Source: CAZDCZ01 sp964504155 (GTDB lineage: Bacteria; Bacteroidota; Bacteroidia; Bacteroidales; UBA12077). Taken from it: a stretch of 10,110 nucleotides of DNA. This document shows, piece by piece, positions 1-6,711 of the stretch. The translations under genes and the position numbers were made by a program. A model generated the notes under the pieces. The model ran no database searches. It saw only the letters and a list, made by a program, of their open reading frames with translations, and had not been told where the DNA came from. The DNA lies in NCBI GenBank assembly GCA_964504155.1, contig CAZDCZ010000095.1:1-10110 (forward strand), read 5' to 3'. The stretch's first letter is position 1, and every line of letters starts with the position of its first letter.

Positions 1-13
1 TGGTCGGACAGCA

Positions 14-47
14 AAAAAAAGACTCCAAGTAATTGGGGTCTTTTTTT
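14..47. terminator. Bidirectional rho-independent terminator
   Basis: Stem GACTCC (21-26) pairs with GGGGTC (35-40), with one G-T wobble and an 8-nt loop. It is flanked by an A run (13-20) and a T run (41-47) that extend the stem, so a T tract follows the hairpin on either strand. On the minus strand it sits just past the decayed Mod gene; on the plus strand it would end a gene lying left of the window. Confidence 0.75.
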
Positions 48-159
48 GTATCTAATAACCTAAGTTCGATATAAGATTTGACACACAGAAAGTCAAAAGC
101 GCATTAGATTTGTGCTTGAAATCAAGCAGTACAGTTTCTTAATAACTTTTTTTTTTGAG

Positions 160-1330
160 TTTTTAGTTATTTGTTGTTTTAGTTTTTCTATTTTTTTTTG
201 TTTCATCGGTAGGGAATTCTTCTTCCAATTTTTGCATTTTTAGTTTTTAGTTTTTTCATCTAACTCGCTATTTATCTTTTTAGCCGCTCTTTGGTAATTT
301 CAAAAATGGTAGTTTTATCAGTTTTGAGTTCATTGTTTTCAACTAAAAACTCATCACTAAAAACTAAGGACTTGACGAAGTCATAAGCGGTTTTGTTTTT
401 CTTTGGGTCGATGGGTTCGGGTAGTTGCACGAGAATATATTTGCGGTTGCCACCATCTTCGGCATTGAGTTGCATCACTGCATCACCTGTTGTTCCTGAA
501 CCAGCAAAAAAAGTCAAGGATCAGGTCGTTTTGATTTGTTGCTAAAAAAGAGAGAGTTTTAACTAATGATGTCGGTTTGGGATAATCAAAAACTTTTTCG
601 TTATCAAATAATTTTTGTTGACCAACGCCAACAAAAATCATTTTTAGGATTTGCTTCTTGTCTTTTTAGCATATCTTCCTTATAGACATTGCCAGGTCTA
701 AGTATCATACCTTCTAATTCAATTTCATAATCCAATGATGGTGAATATTGAATAGAATCATAATCGAGAGTTTGACTTAATTTATATTTGCTCCTAATAT
801 CTTCATACTCATCTGTGTGCTTATATTCTTTATCATTGTGAATATAAGAATTAAAATCAGATTTTTCTGTTATTTGATAAGCAACAATGTAATCATTGTT
901 TTTAGAAACCAAATCGGAAGTTTTTCCTGCTTTTTTGGTTATTCTTGGGAACTCCCCCTACAAAATTCTCTTCCCCAAAAATCTCATCCATTAAAAGCCT
1001 AAGTTGTGCCACTTCATTATCATCAATAGAAATAAATATAACACCGTCTTCTTTTAAAAGTTGTTTGGCAATATAAAGACGAGGATACATAAAAGTAAGC
1101 CAAGTAGAGTGAGAGTTGCTTTTGCTATCTACAAAACTTAAAATGCGTTTTGCTTTTTCTTCATCAACGCCTGCAAGTTGCCTGAATTCGCTTACGCTAA
1201 ATTTTCTATCATCCTGATACACAAATCCATCACTTCCTGTATTGTAAGGCGGGTCAATGTATATTGACTCGAGTTCAAATTCAAGCGGGGTTGTGTTAGG
1301 TTTCTCAACAAAAAATATTATCTTTAACAA
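160..1330 (-). pseudogene. mod: Type III R-M modification methyltransferase (Mod), N-truncated and frameshifted
   Basis: This is the remnant of a beta-class N6-adenine DNA methyltransferase of the type III Mod kind. Reading from 1330 leftwards, the first frame holds motif IV (IYIDPPYNTGSDGF), then HSTWLTFMYPRL and DGVIFISIDDNE. A second frame (912-604) holds the target-recognition region. A short third frame (about 635-512) gives VGVGQQKLFDNEKVFDYPKP and NDLILDFF. A fourth (517-272) gives motif I, FFAGSGTTGD, and the tail up to ITKER. Frame changes fit one extra base in each of three homopolymers: C5 at 954-958, A5 at 633-637 and A7 at 506-512 (plus-strand bases). Beyond 272, coiled-coil-like coding (AAKKINSELDEK, KLEEEFPTDETKK, IEKLKQQITK) continues in alternating frames to about 160. 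The region upstream of DPPYNT is too short for a Mod N-terminus, so that end is lost. Sequencing error cannot be excluded for single sites, but the number of lesions plus truncation favours a pseudogene. Confidence 0.85.
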
Positions 1331-1571
1331 TAATAATGGTTTGACAGTGAATTAAGGGGGAAATCCTCGCCAAAATTTAAGCCAAGACCGTTATGGGCAA
1401 GTTAAAATCGACATAATTAACAGAAAAGAGAATTGAAAGAATATTTTGAGAAATCTTGAAAATAATTTCGATTAAAAATAAAAAAAAGTGGAGACCAGAA
1501 CCCACTTAAATAAACGGGGTGAAACCGAAAAACCTTACGAGTAGGGAAATTTAATTTAAAAAGGAGATATT
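1331..1571. other. Gene-free stretch between Mod remnant and PH-like gene; possible structured 5' leader
   Basis: I see no coding content here. The right part, before the gene at 1572, can form three small hairpins in a row: AGTGG/CCACT (1487-1491 with 1502-1506), GGT/ACC or CGG/CCG around 1515-1527, and CCTTA/TAGGG with a CGAG loop (1533-1546). These are followed by the unusually strong Shine-Dalgarno AAGGAG at 1561-1566. TTTTG (1444-1448) and TAATTTCG (1463-1470) resemble a Bacteroidota promoter with a short spacer. No known riboswitch class could be matched. Confidence 0.3.
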
Positions 1572-2033
1572 ATGAGTACAATTTTAGGAAAAGATGAACA
1601 AAAAATTAAAGAAGCTACATTCACAGCTAATTTAATTTTATTTTGGCTTAAAGCAAATTACGTTTTAACTAACAAAAGAGTAACCGGTCATACTCCAAAC
1701 ACTTTTTTGGGGCTAATTCCTTTAGGTAAAGCTCAAATTTCACAACCGTTAAAAACTATTGCTTCGGTAACAAGTTCAACAAAATTTTCGTTTTTTAGAC
1801 TCATCATAGGAGTTGTGTTCTTAGTAATAGGTTTCTCTGTTATGGGGTCTTCACTTCCTGGTGGGATAATTCTGTTGATTTTGGGAGCTATCAATATTCT
1901 TAATTGCTTTACAGCTACATTTGTAATAACTAATAATGCAGGGCAAAGTACGGGTTATGAAATTTCTATTCTCGAAAAATCAAAAGTTATAGCATTTACA
2001 AACGAAGTAAATACTGTTATTGCGGATTTATAA
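1572..2033 (+). CDS. Small membrane protein with bacterial PH-like domain
   Basis: A 153-residue protein. Residues 30-36 (YVLTNKR) carry the YxLTNKR signature of bacterial pleckstrin-homology (bPH, YdbT/DUF304-like) domains, followed by IPLGKAQISQPLKTIASVTS, which fits the next strands. Two hydrophobic segments (about 74-91 and 95-113) form a membrane hairpin. The tail, with NNAGQSTGYEISILEKSKV and a final helix ending at ADL, resembles the closing strands and C-terminal helix of the PH fold. The picture is thus a PH-like domain interrupted by a transmembrane hairpin, acting at the inner membrane. There is no signal peptide. The ATG at 1572 is set by AAGGAG six bases upstream, a strong ribosome site that is uncommon in Bacteroidota. 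It stands alone between debris and has its own terminator. Ligand and role are unknown. Confidence 0.7.
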   Translation: MSTILGKDEQKIKEATFTANLILFWLKANYVLTNKRVTGHTPNTFLGLIPLGKAQISQPLKTIASVTSSTKFSFFRLIIGVVFLVIGFSVMGSSLPGGIILLILGAINILNCFTATFVITNNAGQSTGYEISILEKSKVIAFTNEVNTVIADL

Positions 2034-2055
2034 TTTTCATTTCAAATAAATAATG

Positions 2056-2089
2056 AAAGGTCTCTTTTATTAAATTGAGACCTTTTTTT
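2056..2089 (+). terminator. Rho-independent terminator after the PH-like gene
   Basis: Perfect 9-bp stem AAAGGTCTC (2056-2064) / GAGACCTTT (2077-2085) with a 12-nt loop, running into seven T (2083-2089). It lies 22 bases after the stop codon of the PH-like gene. Confidence 0.85.
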
Positions 2090-2183
2090 ATTGTATATTA
2101 TGTTTTTGAAACATCCTATATAAAGAAAAAAATACGGAATTATAATACAAATCTTAAATAATGCAAATTAGACAAACCAGCTT

Positions 2184-2204
2184 GCGCCGACATGTTGTCG
2201 GTGC
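2184..2204 (+). repeat. Left REP-like hairpin of the RAYT element
   Basis: Eight base pairs (one G-T): 2184-2191 with 2197-2204, loop ATGTT. It is the inverted counterpart of the hairpin at 2859-2881. The pair C2188-G2200 is replaced by G-C in the other copy. Confidence 0.7.
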
Positions 2205-2283
2205 TTATTAACGGCAAATATTCTGTGCTAAATACTTGTTGTTATTTTTATTTATGTTTCTTATTTTGTTTATATTTGATTCA

Positions 2284-2857
2284 TGTATGATAAATATAAG
2301 ATAAGGATAAAGCATACTTTATAACAGTAATAACGGTTGGTTGGGTAGATGTATTTACTCGCCCAAATCATAAAAAACTTATAATTAATTCGTTGCAATA
2401 TTGTATAAAGAATAAAGGCTTAATTGTTTTTGCCTATTGTTTAATGCCAAGTCATTTACATATGATATGCAAGGCAGAAGGCAAAGTGTCTTTATCGGAT
2501 GTTTTGCGTGATTTTAAGACATCCTCATCAAAAAATATAATTAGTCAAATACAAGAAGAGCCCGAGAGCAGAAGAGAATTGATGTTAGAATATTTTTCAA
2601 AAGCATGTTTGCATCTGAAAAAAAAGCAAAATTATAAAGTTTGGTAAGATAGTAATCAGGCAAAAGAAATATTTAGCACTTCTTTTTTGTATTAGAAATT
2701 AGAATATATACATAATAATCCTGTTCAGGATTTAATAGTTGAAAAAGCAGAAGATTATTTATATAGTTCTGCAAGAAATTATGCAGAATTAGATAGTTTC
2801 CTCGATGTTTTTGTGTTAGATTATAAACCACTAATTCGAAATGATTGTTTTCGATAA
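2284..2857 (+). pseudogene. RAYT / TnpA_REP-type Y1 HUH transposase, broken by frameshift and two stop codons
   Basis: The protein would nick and rejoin single-stranded REP hairpin DNA. It starts MYDKYKIR at ATG 2284. One base appears to be missing near 2303-2306, after which the frame reads DKAYFITVITVGWVDVFTR, a typical RAYT N-terminus. The HUH motif is clear (MPSHLHMI, His codons at 2453 and 2459). In-frame stops follow: TAA at 2645 (after KVW) and TAG at 2693 (after TSFLY). Both are explained by single C-to-T changes in Gln codons. After them the frame continues with LEYIHNNPVQ, where the Tyr at 2705 is the likely nucleophile, and EDYLYSSARNYAE, ending at TAA 2855. Reconstructed length, about 190 residues, is normal for the family. 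A TATATTTG element (2271-2278) precedes the start. The gene is inactive as read; the rest of the chain is well preserved, suggesting recent decay. Confidence 0.85.
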
Positions 2858-2858
2858 A

Positions 2859-2881
2859 GGCACGGACAACATGTCCGCGCC
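2859..2881 (-). repeat. Right REP-like hairpin of the RAYT element
   Basis: Stem 2859-2867 with 2873-2881 (one A/C mismatch), loop AACAT. It is an inverted near-copy of 2184-2204, located just after the transposase stop codon. Confidence 0.7.
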
Positions 2882-2886
2882 AGCAG

Positions 2887-3240
2887 GTTGTACAAAATGT
2901 TAGATAAAACCATAAACTTAATAAACATTCGCTTTATTTGATGAGATGATGCCATATCATTTTTGGTATTTTCCAAGACTGCCACATATCCTTTATCAGC
3001 TTTTTTCTTATCGAAACCTGAAATAGACATATCTGTACCATCCGTAAAATGTGCAAACATCTGTTTTCGAAACTGTTGCAAACTAAGTCCTTTACTACCA
3101 AAAAATAATTTTAATATAACAACACTACTTATCAGCTCATATAGCTTTATATTTTCAATATATTTTAAAAGAAATGAAAGACATCCACGTGCTGAAATCT
3201 TTTCGTCTGTTGCCTTTATTTTGTTTATCTTTGTCTTCAT
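2887..3240 (-). pseudogene. 5' part of an IS1380-like DDE transposase
   Basis: Starting at ATG 3240 on the minus strand, the first 118 or so codons read like the N-terminus of an IS1380-type transposase: KINKIKATDEKISARG, a helical segment LLKYIENIKLYELIS, then LQQFRKQMFAHFTDGTDMS and KKADKGYVAVLEN, ending QIKRMFIKFMVLSNILYNLL. Full-length members run to over 400 residues with the DDE triad further in, so none of the catalytic core is present. The reading frame runs on into the RAYT end as unrelated residues to 2821. The fragment has no internal stop, so truncation is the main lesion. Assignment to IS1380 rests on remembered family features and is moderately sure; that it is an IS transposase is more certain. 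Confidence 0.65.
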
Positions 3241-3353
3241 AAAAGAGTATCTTGTTCACTTAATTAGTGATTGATTGTTATTTTGATTTAATACCACTAA
3301 TATGCTCATTATTATTATTTAAACAGGTTTTCTTTTATGTTTCTTTGAGCTAA
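3241..3353. other. Gene-free remnant between IS transposase start and Res fragment
   Basis: This is presumably the upstream end of the insertion sequence plus the break point into the res gene. ATTAGTG (3263-3269) is mirrored by CACTAAT (3295-3301). I see no clear IS terminal repeat or target duplication. Confidence 0.3.
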
Positions 3354-3689
3354 TTGCTCAATTTAGGTATTAAACAAAAGGTGAAAATTGAGCAAGTTAT
3401 TGTTTTTACCAAAATACCAAAGAACTTAATAAAAATACCCGTTGCAGGTGGTAAAAGTTATTCACCTGATTTTGCTTATATTTTGAATTTTGAAAATGGA
3501 AAAAAGAAATTACATTTTATTGTTGAGACCAAGAATGTAAGTAGCAAAAACAGTTTAAGAGAAGAAGAAAAACAAAAAATAAGACACGCTGAAAATTTTT
3601 TTAATGGAGATGTAAAAATTGAATTTAAAACGCAATTTAGTAATAACAAGATTGTAGATTTAATTGGGGAGATTATAAAAAATGAATAG
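3354..3689 (+). pseudogene. res: C-terminal fragment of type III restriction subunit Res (PD-(D/E)xK domain)
   Basis: About 110 codons matching the endonuclease end of type III Res subunits: VIVFTKIPKN, KIPVAGGKSYSPDFAY, LHFIVETKN, REEEKQKIRHAENFF and FKTQFSNNKIVDLIGEI. The nuclease residues are visible as D39, then E58-T-K60. The whole DEAD-like helicase part that drives translocation (several hundred residues) is absent. The frame is closed by TAA at 3351-3353, and the only start is TTG 3354, so this is a truncation fragment. It retains the correct C-terminus and has no internal stop. It is on the opposite strand from the Mod remnant at 160-1330, whereas intact mod and res genes run together in one direction. 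So the locus was inverted or rearranged, or the two fragments come from different systems. Confidence 0.8.
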
Positions 3690-3730
3690 AAAACTTGAAA
3701 TACAAATACATAATCATAAACATAAAAAAA

Positions 3731-5005
3731 ATGAAAACTATGAAAAATCTGTTATTTATTGCTCTAATAACAATTTCAAGTATTGTTAATGCTCAAAAAG
3801 ATAAAAAATATAAATCTTTAGAAGAAGCATATAAAAATCCTAAAGAAGTTTATAAGTTAGACTTAGATTGGAAAAAGTTGGGAACAATTAATGATTCTAT
3901 CAAATATTTAACAAACCTTACTTATTTAAGAATAAGTTCGAATGATTTAACTGAATTTCCTGTATCAATATGCAAGTTAATAAATTTAACTGAGCTTGAT
4001 ATTTCGTGGAATAAGATTGCAAGTTTGCCAGATTGCATTAGCAATTTAACTAAACTAGAAAAATTTAATGCCGGACAAAACAAAATTGAAGTTTTACCGG
4101 AAGCAATATGTAAATTAACAATGCTAAAAGAATTTGATATATCTGGTAGTAAATTAAAAGAATTACCAGAATCAATAGGAGATTTGTCGAATTTAGAAAA
4201 ATTAAAAATTAGCTCAAACGATTTAGAATCAATACCAGAATCATTTACAAAACTAACAAAACTAACTTATATTGATTTTGATTTCGACTTTAATAATTAT
4301 AAAACTTTTCCCGAGTCTGTTACAAAAATGACAAATTTAACTAACCTAGACGAAGTTAAGGAGAAATATGAGCAATTTATACAAGAGGCAATATATAGAG
4401 CAGAAAGAGAAGAAGAGGAGCGAATCTTAAAAGAAAAGATATCACATTTTAAATATGAATTAACTTACGACCCAAATGATTTTAGAGATTCTGATGATGG
4501 TTTTGATGAAGAAAAAAATTATGCAAAATTACCTTGGAAGGTTGAAGATATTTATAAATTTTTGAAAACAAAATCTGATTTTATTTATACTGCCGAAAGA
4601 TATTCGTTAGAAAATGAAAAAGTTACTGATAAAATGGATGTTGGTTATAAAATTGACAAAAAAGAAAATGGCTCAATTGAATCGTTGATGTATAACTATT
4701 CTAAAAAAGAATATATTAAAACTGGGGGTATGCTCGCTGGCCTGAAAGATGTGATTGCTATAGATACAATTACGCTACAAATGAAATTTATGCCACTTAG
4801 ATTTATGACTATTTTTAGAGTCGTTGATGAGCAAGAAACTATAACAATTGGTAAAAAGAAATATGTTTGCACTCCTGTGGAAGGTGCCTTTATGTTTGAA
4901 AAAATGAAATATTGGATGGTTACAGACCAACCAGGGCTTATTGTGAAAATTGTTATAGAATCAATGTACAACAGAAAAACTTGGCTTTTAAAAAAGATAA
5001 ATTAA
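3731..5005 (+). CDS. Secreted leucine-rich repeat protein with unassigned C-terminal domain
   Basis: A 424-residue protein. The start at 3731 gives a clean signal peptide (MKTMKNLLFIALITISSIVNA followed by Q), with the usual Bacteroidota NAQ end; the ATG at 3740 is an alternative. Residues about 43-205 hold seven or so leucine-rich repeats of the LPxxIxxLxxLxxLxISxNxL type, for example LKELPESIGDLSNLEKL. A charged helical stretch (EAIYRAEREEEERILKEKIS, near 215-235) links to a roughly 190-residue C-terminal domain containing DVGYKIDKKENGSIESLMY and TIGKKKYVCTPVEGAF and ending KKIN. I do not recognise that domain; its strand-rich feel and last segment (KYWMVTDQPGLIVKI) loosely recall DUF3108/GLPGLI-like periplasmic folds, which is only a guess. 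It ends 14 bases before the methyltransferase start, so the two may share a transcript. Role probably extracytoplasmic binding. Confidence 0.75.
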   Translation: MKTMKNLLFIALITISSIVNAQKDKKYKSLEEAYKNPKEVYKLDLDWKKLGTINDSIKYLTNLTYLRISSNDLTEFPVSICKLINLTELDISWNKIASLPDCISNLTKLEKFNAGQNKIEVLPEAICKLTMLKEFDISGSKLKELPESIGDLSNLEKLKISSNDLESIPESFTKLTKLTYIDFDFDFNNYKTFPESVTKMTNLTNLDEVKEKYEQFIQEAIYRAEREEEERILKEKISHFKYELTYDPNDFRDSDDGFDEEKNYAKLPWKVEDIYKFLKTKSDFIYTAERYSLENEKVTDKMDVGYKIDKKENGSIESLMYNYSKKEYIKTGGMLAGLKDVIAIDTITLQMKFMPLRFMTIFRVVDEQETITIGKKKYVCTPVEGAFMFEKMKYWMVTDQPGLIVKIVIESMYNRKTWLLKKIN

Positions 5006-5019
5006 TAAGAAAATATTTA

Positions 5020-6435
5020 ATGATAAATCGCTTTAATAATCTTACATCGAAAGAATGGTTGCCATTTCAGAAATCGTGGTTCAGATACACCGATGACGAA
5101 ACTTTATATAGAGAAAACATACGATTTTTTATAAAATTTGATGATCCCGAAAAGTCAGCTAATTTGTTTTTTTATGGTGATGATAATCAAATAAAAATTA
5201 TTAAAAAGCTTCAAAAGGAATTGAAGTTTAAGTTGTTGTTAAGAAGCGATTTAGAGAGAATTGACGATTTGCAATTTGCAATTATTGATTTGCGAACTTT
5301 TATTCCAAAGAATTCAGATTTAGATTCGTATTTAAAGAAAAAGAAAGAAATTCTCGATATATCATATTTTATAAAAGACAAATTGCAATATCGTAGATTC
5401 TTATCGGTATTCTCGTATAATTTGTATAACAGCGATAATTATTATCCTATAGCATGGGATTTGGCAAAAACACTTAGCTCTACTTATAGTTTAAAAGACG
5501 AGAAAATTGCTTGTTTAAGTACCGATAATGGGAAAAATAATTCTGATTATTTTAGTACTAGCGAAAATACTTTTTACTCCTTATATCTAAGGAGCGACGA
5601 AAAAAGTAATAACGAACGAAATTATATCGATTTTCCTTTATTTAGTAATAATAAGCAGAAAAAAAAGCAAAATTTGTTTAAAGAGAATTTCCAATCGTGG
5701 TTTATTTTAAAGCCTAAACCTCGTAAGAAAAACGAAGTATTGCATCCTGCAAAATATCCCGAAGAGCTAACTCGAATGTTTATAAAAACATTTACAAAAG
5801 TGAACGACAATGTTTTCGATCCTATGAGTGGAACAGGAAGCACCCAGTTGTCGGCCTTGCAGCAAAACAGAAATGCTTATGGTACTGAGTTAAGCGAATT
5901 TTTTGCCGATATTTCCAATCAACGATGCTCTGAATATATCGAGAATAACTCATCGAAATTAGAATATAAAATACTGAATAAAGATGCCCGGAATATTACA
6001 AAAAAGGATTTTCCGAAAATAGATTATATAATTACCTCGCCACCATATTGGGATATGCTTAATATGAAAGGTGCCGAAAATCAGGCTAAAAGAATAAAAA
6101 AGGGATTGCAAACAAATTACTCCGACAACAACGATGATTTGGGAAATGTTGCCGATTATAAGGAATTTTTAAACGAGCTTACCAATATTTATTACAATCT
6201 TATCGATTTAATGAAATCGGGGAGTTATATAACAATAGTAGTAAAGAATATTAAGAAAAAAGGCTCGAATTATCCTTTTGCATGGGATTTAACTCAGAAA
6301 CTACAAAAAAAGCTAATTCTATTACCCGAGGTATTTTGGTTGCAAGACGATATCTCTATTGCTCCTTACGGATATTTTAATACTTATGTAAGTAATACTT
6401 TTCATCAGTATTGTCTTACTTTTCAGAAACCGTAA
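5020..6435 (+). CDS. DNA N4-cytosine/N6-adenine methyltransferase (SPPYW type) with degenerate N-terminal copy
   Basis: A 471-residue enzyme transferring a methyl group from S-adenosylmethionine to an exocyclic amino group in DNA. In order: motif X region with HPAKYPEEL (from H242), motif I FDPMSGTGST (266-275) for cofactor binding, a GTELSEFFADI strand-helix, and motif IV TSPPYW (339-344). SPPY more often means N4-cytosine, but N6-adenine is possible. YPFAWDL (from 418) is near the end. Residues 1-200 appear to be a decayed copy of the same fold: YPIAWDL at 142 aligns with 418, and FAIIDLRTF stands where motif IV should be. The ATG at 5020 is preferred; the frame is open further left, but into the LRR gene. 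No partner endonuclease is adjacent. It could be an orphan, an epigenetic regulator or part of a defence set with the WYL gene. Confidence 0.85.
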   Translation: MINRFNNLTSKEWLPFQKSWFRYTDDETLYRENIRFFIKFDDPEKSANLFFYGDDNQIKIIKKLQKELKFKLLLRSDLERIDDLQFAIIDLRTFIPKNSDLDSYLKKKKEILDISYFIKDKLQYRRFLSVFSYNLYNSDNYYPIAWDLAKTLSSTYSLKDEKIACLSTDNGKNNSDYFSTSENTFYSLYLRSDEKSNNERNYIDFPLFSNNKQKKKQNLFKENFQSWFILKPKPRKKNEVLHPAKYPEELTRMFIKTFTKVNDNVFDPMSGTGSTQLSALQQNRNAYGTELSEFFADISNQRCSEYIENNSSKLEYKILNKDARNITKKDFPKIDYIITSPPYWDMLNMKGAENQAKRIKKGLQTNYSDNNDDLGNVADYKEFLNELTNIYYNLIDLMKSGSYITIVVKNIKKKGSNYPFAWDLTQKLQKKLILLPEVFWLQDDISIAPYGYFNTYVSNTFHQYCLTFQKP

Positions 6436-6711
6436 ACTATACTCTCGGGGAGATTTTAAATTATTAGGTAAATATATATATGTTGTATGCAAGGCTAACC
6501 CGAGTTAAATGAAATAAACTGATTAGAAAATTGAAAAAATGAATAGATAAAATATTAGTACTGATTGAAACTTATTGCAAGAAAAAAATAGTTTTTGCCG
6601 ATACGCTTTTGCCCTTCGGGATAGTTGATGAAGCCTACGCACATTATACACATGCCGAAGAAAAATCGGCAAGAGTGCAATTTTACCTGCCCACAAAAAA
6701 AACTACCGATT
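6436..6711. other. Intergenic region with inverted repeats, upstream of the WYL regulator
   Basis: There is no convincing gene in these 276 bases. CTCGGG (6444-6449) is complementary to CCCGAG (6499-6504). Further right, TTGCCGAT (6595-6602) is complementary to ATCGGCAA (6665-6672), CCCTTCGGG (6613-6621) is a small hairpin between them, and TGCCGA (6653-6658) competes for the same TCGGCA. No T run follows, so these look less like a terminator than like a leader or operator for the WYL gene. Confidence 0.35.
6595..6672. repeat. 8-bp inverted repeat enclosing a CCC-TTC-GGG hairpin
   Basis: The arms TTGCCGAT (6595-6602) and ATCGGCAA (6665-6672) are perfect complements. TGCCGA at 6653-6658 can pair instead with TCGGCA at 6666-6671, so two folds exclude each other. 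The right arm ends 39 bases before the WYL start codon. Confidence 0.45.

Larger units (their letters stand above)
2177..2887 (+). mobile_element. RAYT (REP-associated tyrosine transposase) element with inverted hairpin ends
   Basis: A decayed Y1 HUH transposase gene is bracketed by two inverted copies of a roughly 30-bp sequence. The left copy starts at 2177 with CCAGCTTGCGCC. The right copy, read on the minus strand from 2887, starts CCTGCTGGCGCG. Over 30 positions I count 25 identities. Each end folds into a hairpin around GACATGTTGTC. This is the known layout of single-copy RAYT loci flanked by REP-like palindromes. The element's right edge coincides with the break in the IS1380-like transposase, so insertion there or an associated deletion probably removed the rest of that gene. 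The stretch 2090-2176 to the left holds nothing I recognise. Confidence 0.7.

Noticed and set aside
97..207. Short minus-strand frame MKQKKIEKLKQQ... to MRF as a separate small gene
   Set aside because: Its first half continues the coiled-coil tail of the Mod remnant in another frame; the rest has no recognisable features.
954..958. Phase-variable poly-C/G tract in mod (phasevarion)
   Set aside because: Five bases are too few for efficient slippage, and the gene also lacks its N-terminus and has further frameshifts.
1385..1405. CGTTATGGGC as an integron attC core
   Set aside because: No matching inverse core, no palindromic attC body and no integrase nearby.
1515..1546. GGGGTGAAACC followed by GTAGGG, reminiscent of parts of the ydaO (c-di-AMP) riboswitch
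   Set aside because: Only short conserved-looking pieces match; the flanking helices and 3' half of that riboswitch are absent because the ribosome site begins 15 bases later.
2963..3274. 103-codon open frame on the plus strand
   Set aside because: It is antisense to the clearly homologous IS transposase fragment and has no protein-like pattern of its own.
4696..4971. 91-codon open frame on the minus strand
   Set aside because: Shadow of the secreted LRR protein's C-terminal domain on the other strand.
5622..5843. 73-codon open frame on the minus strand
   Set aside because: Antisense to the motif X and I region of the methyltransferase; no independent support.
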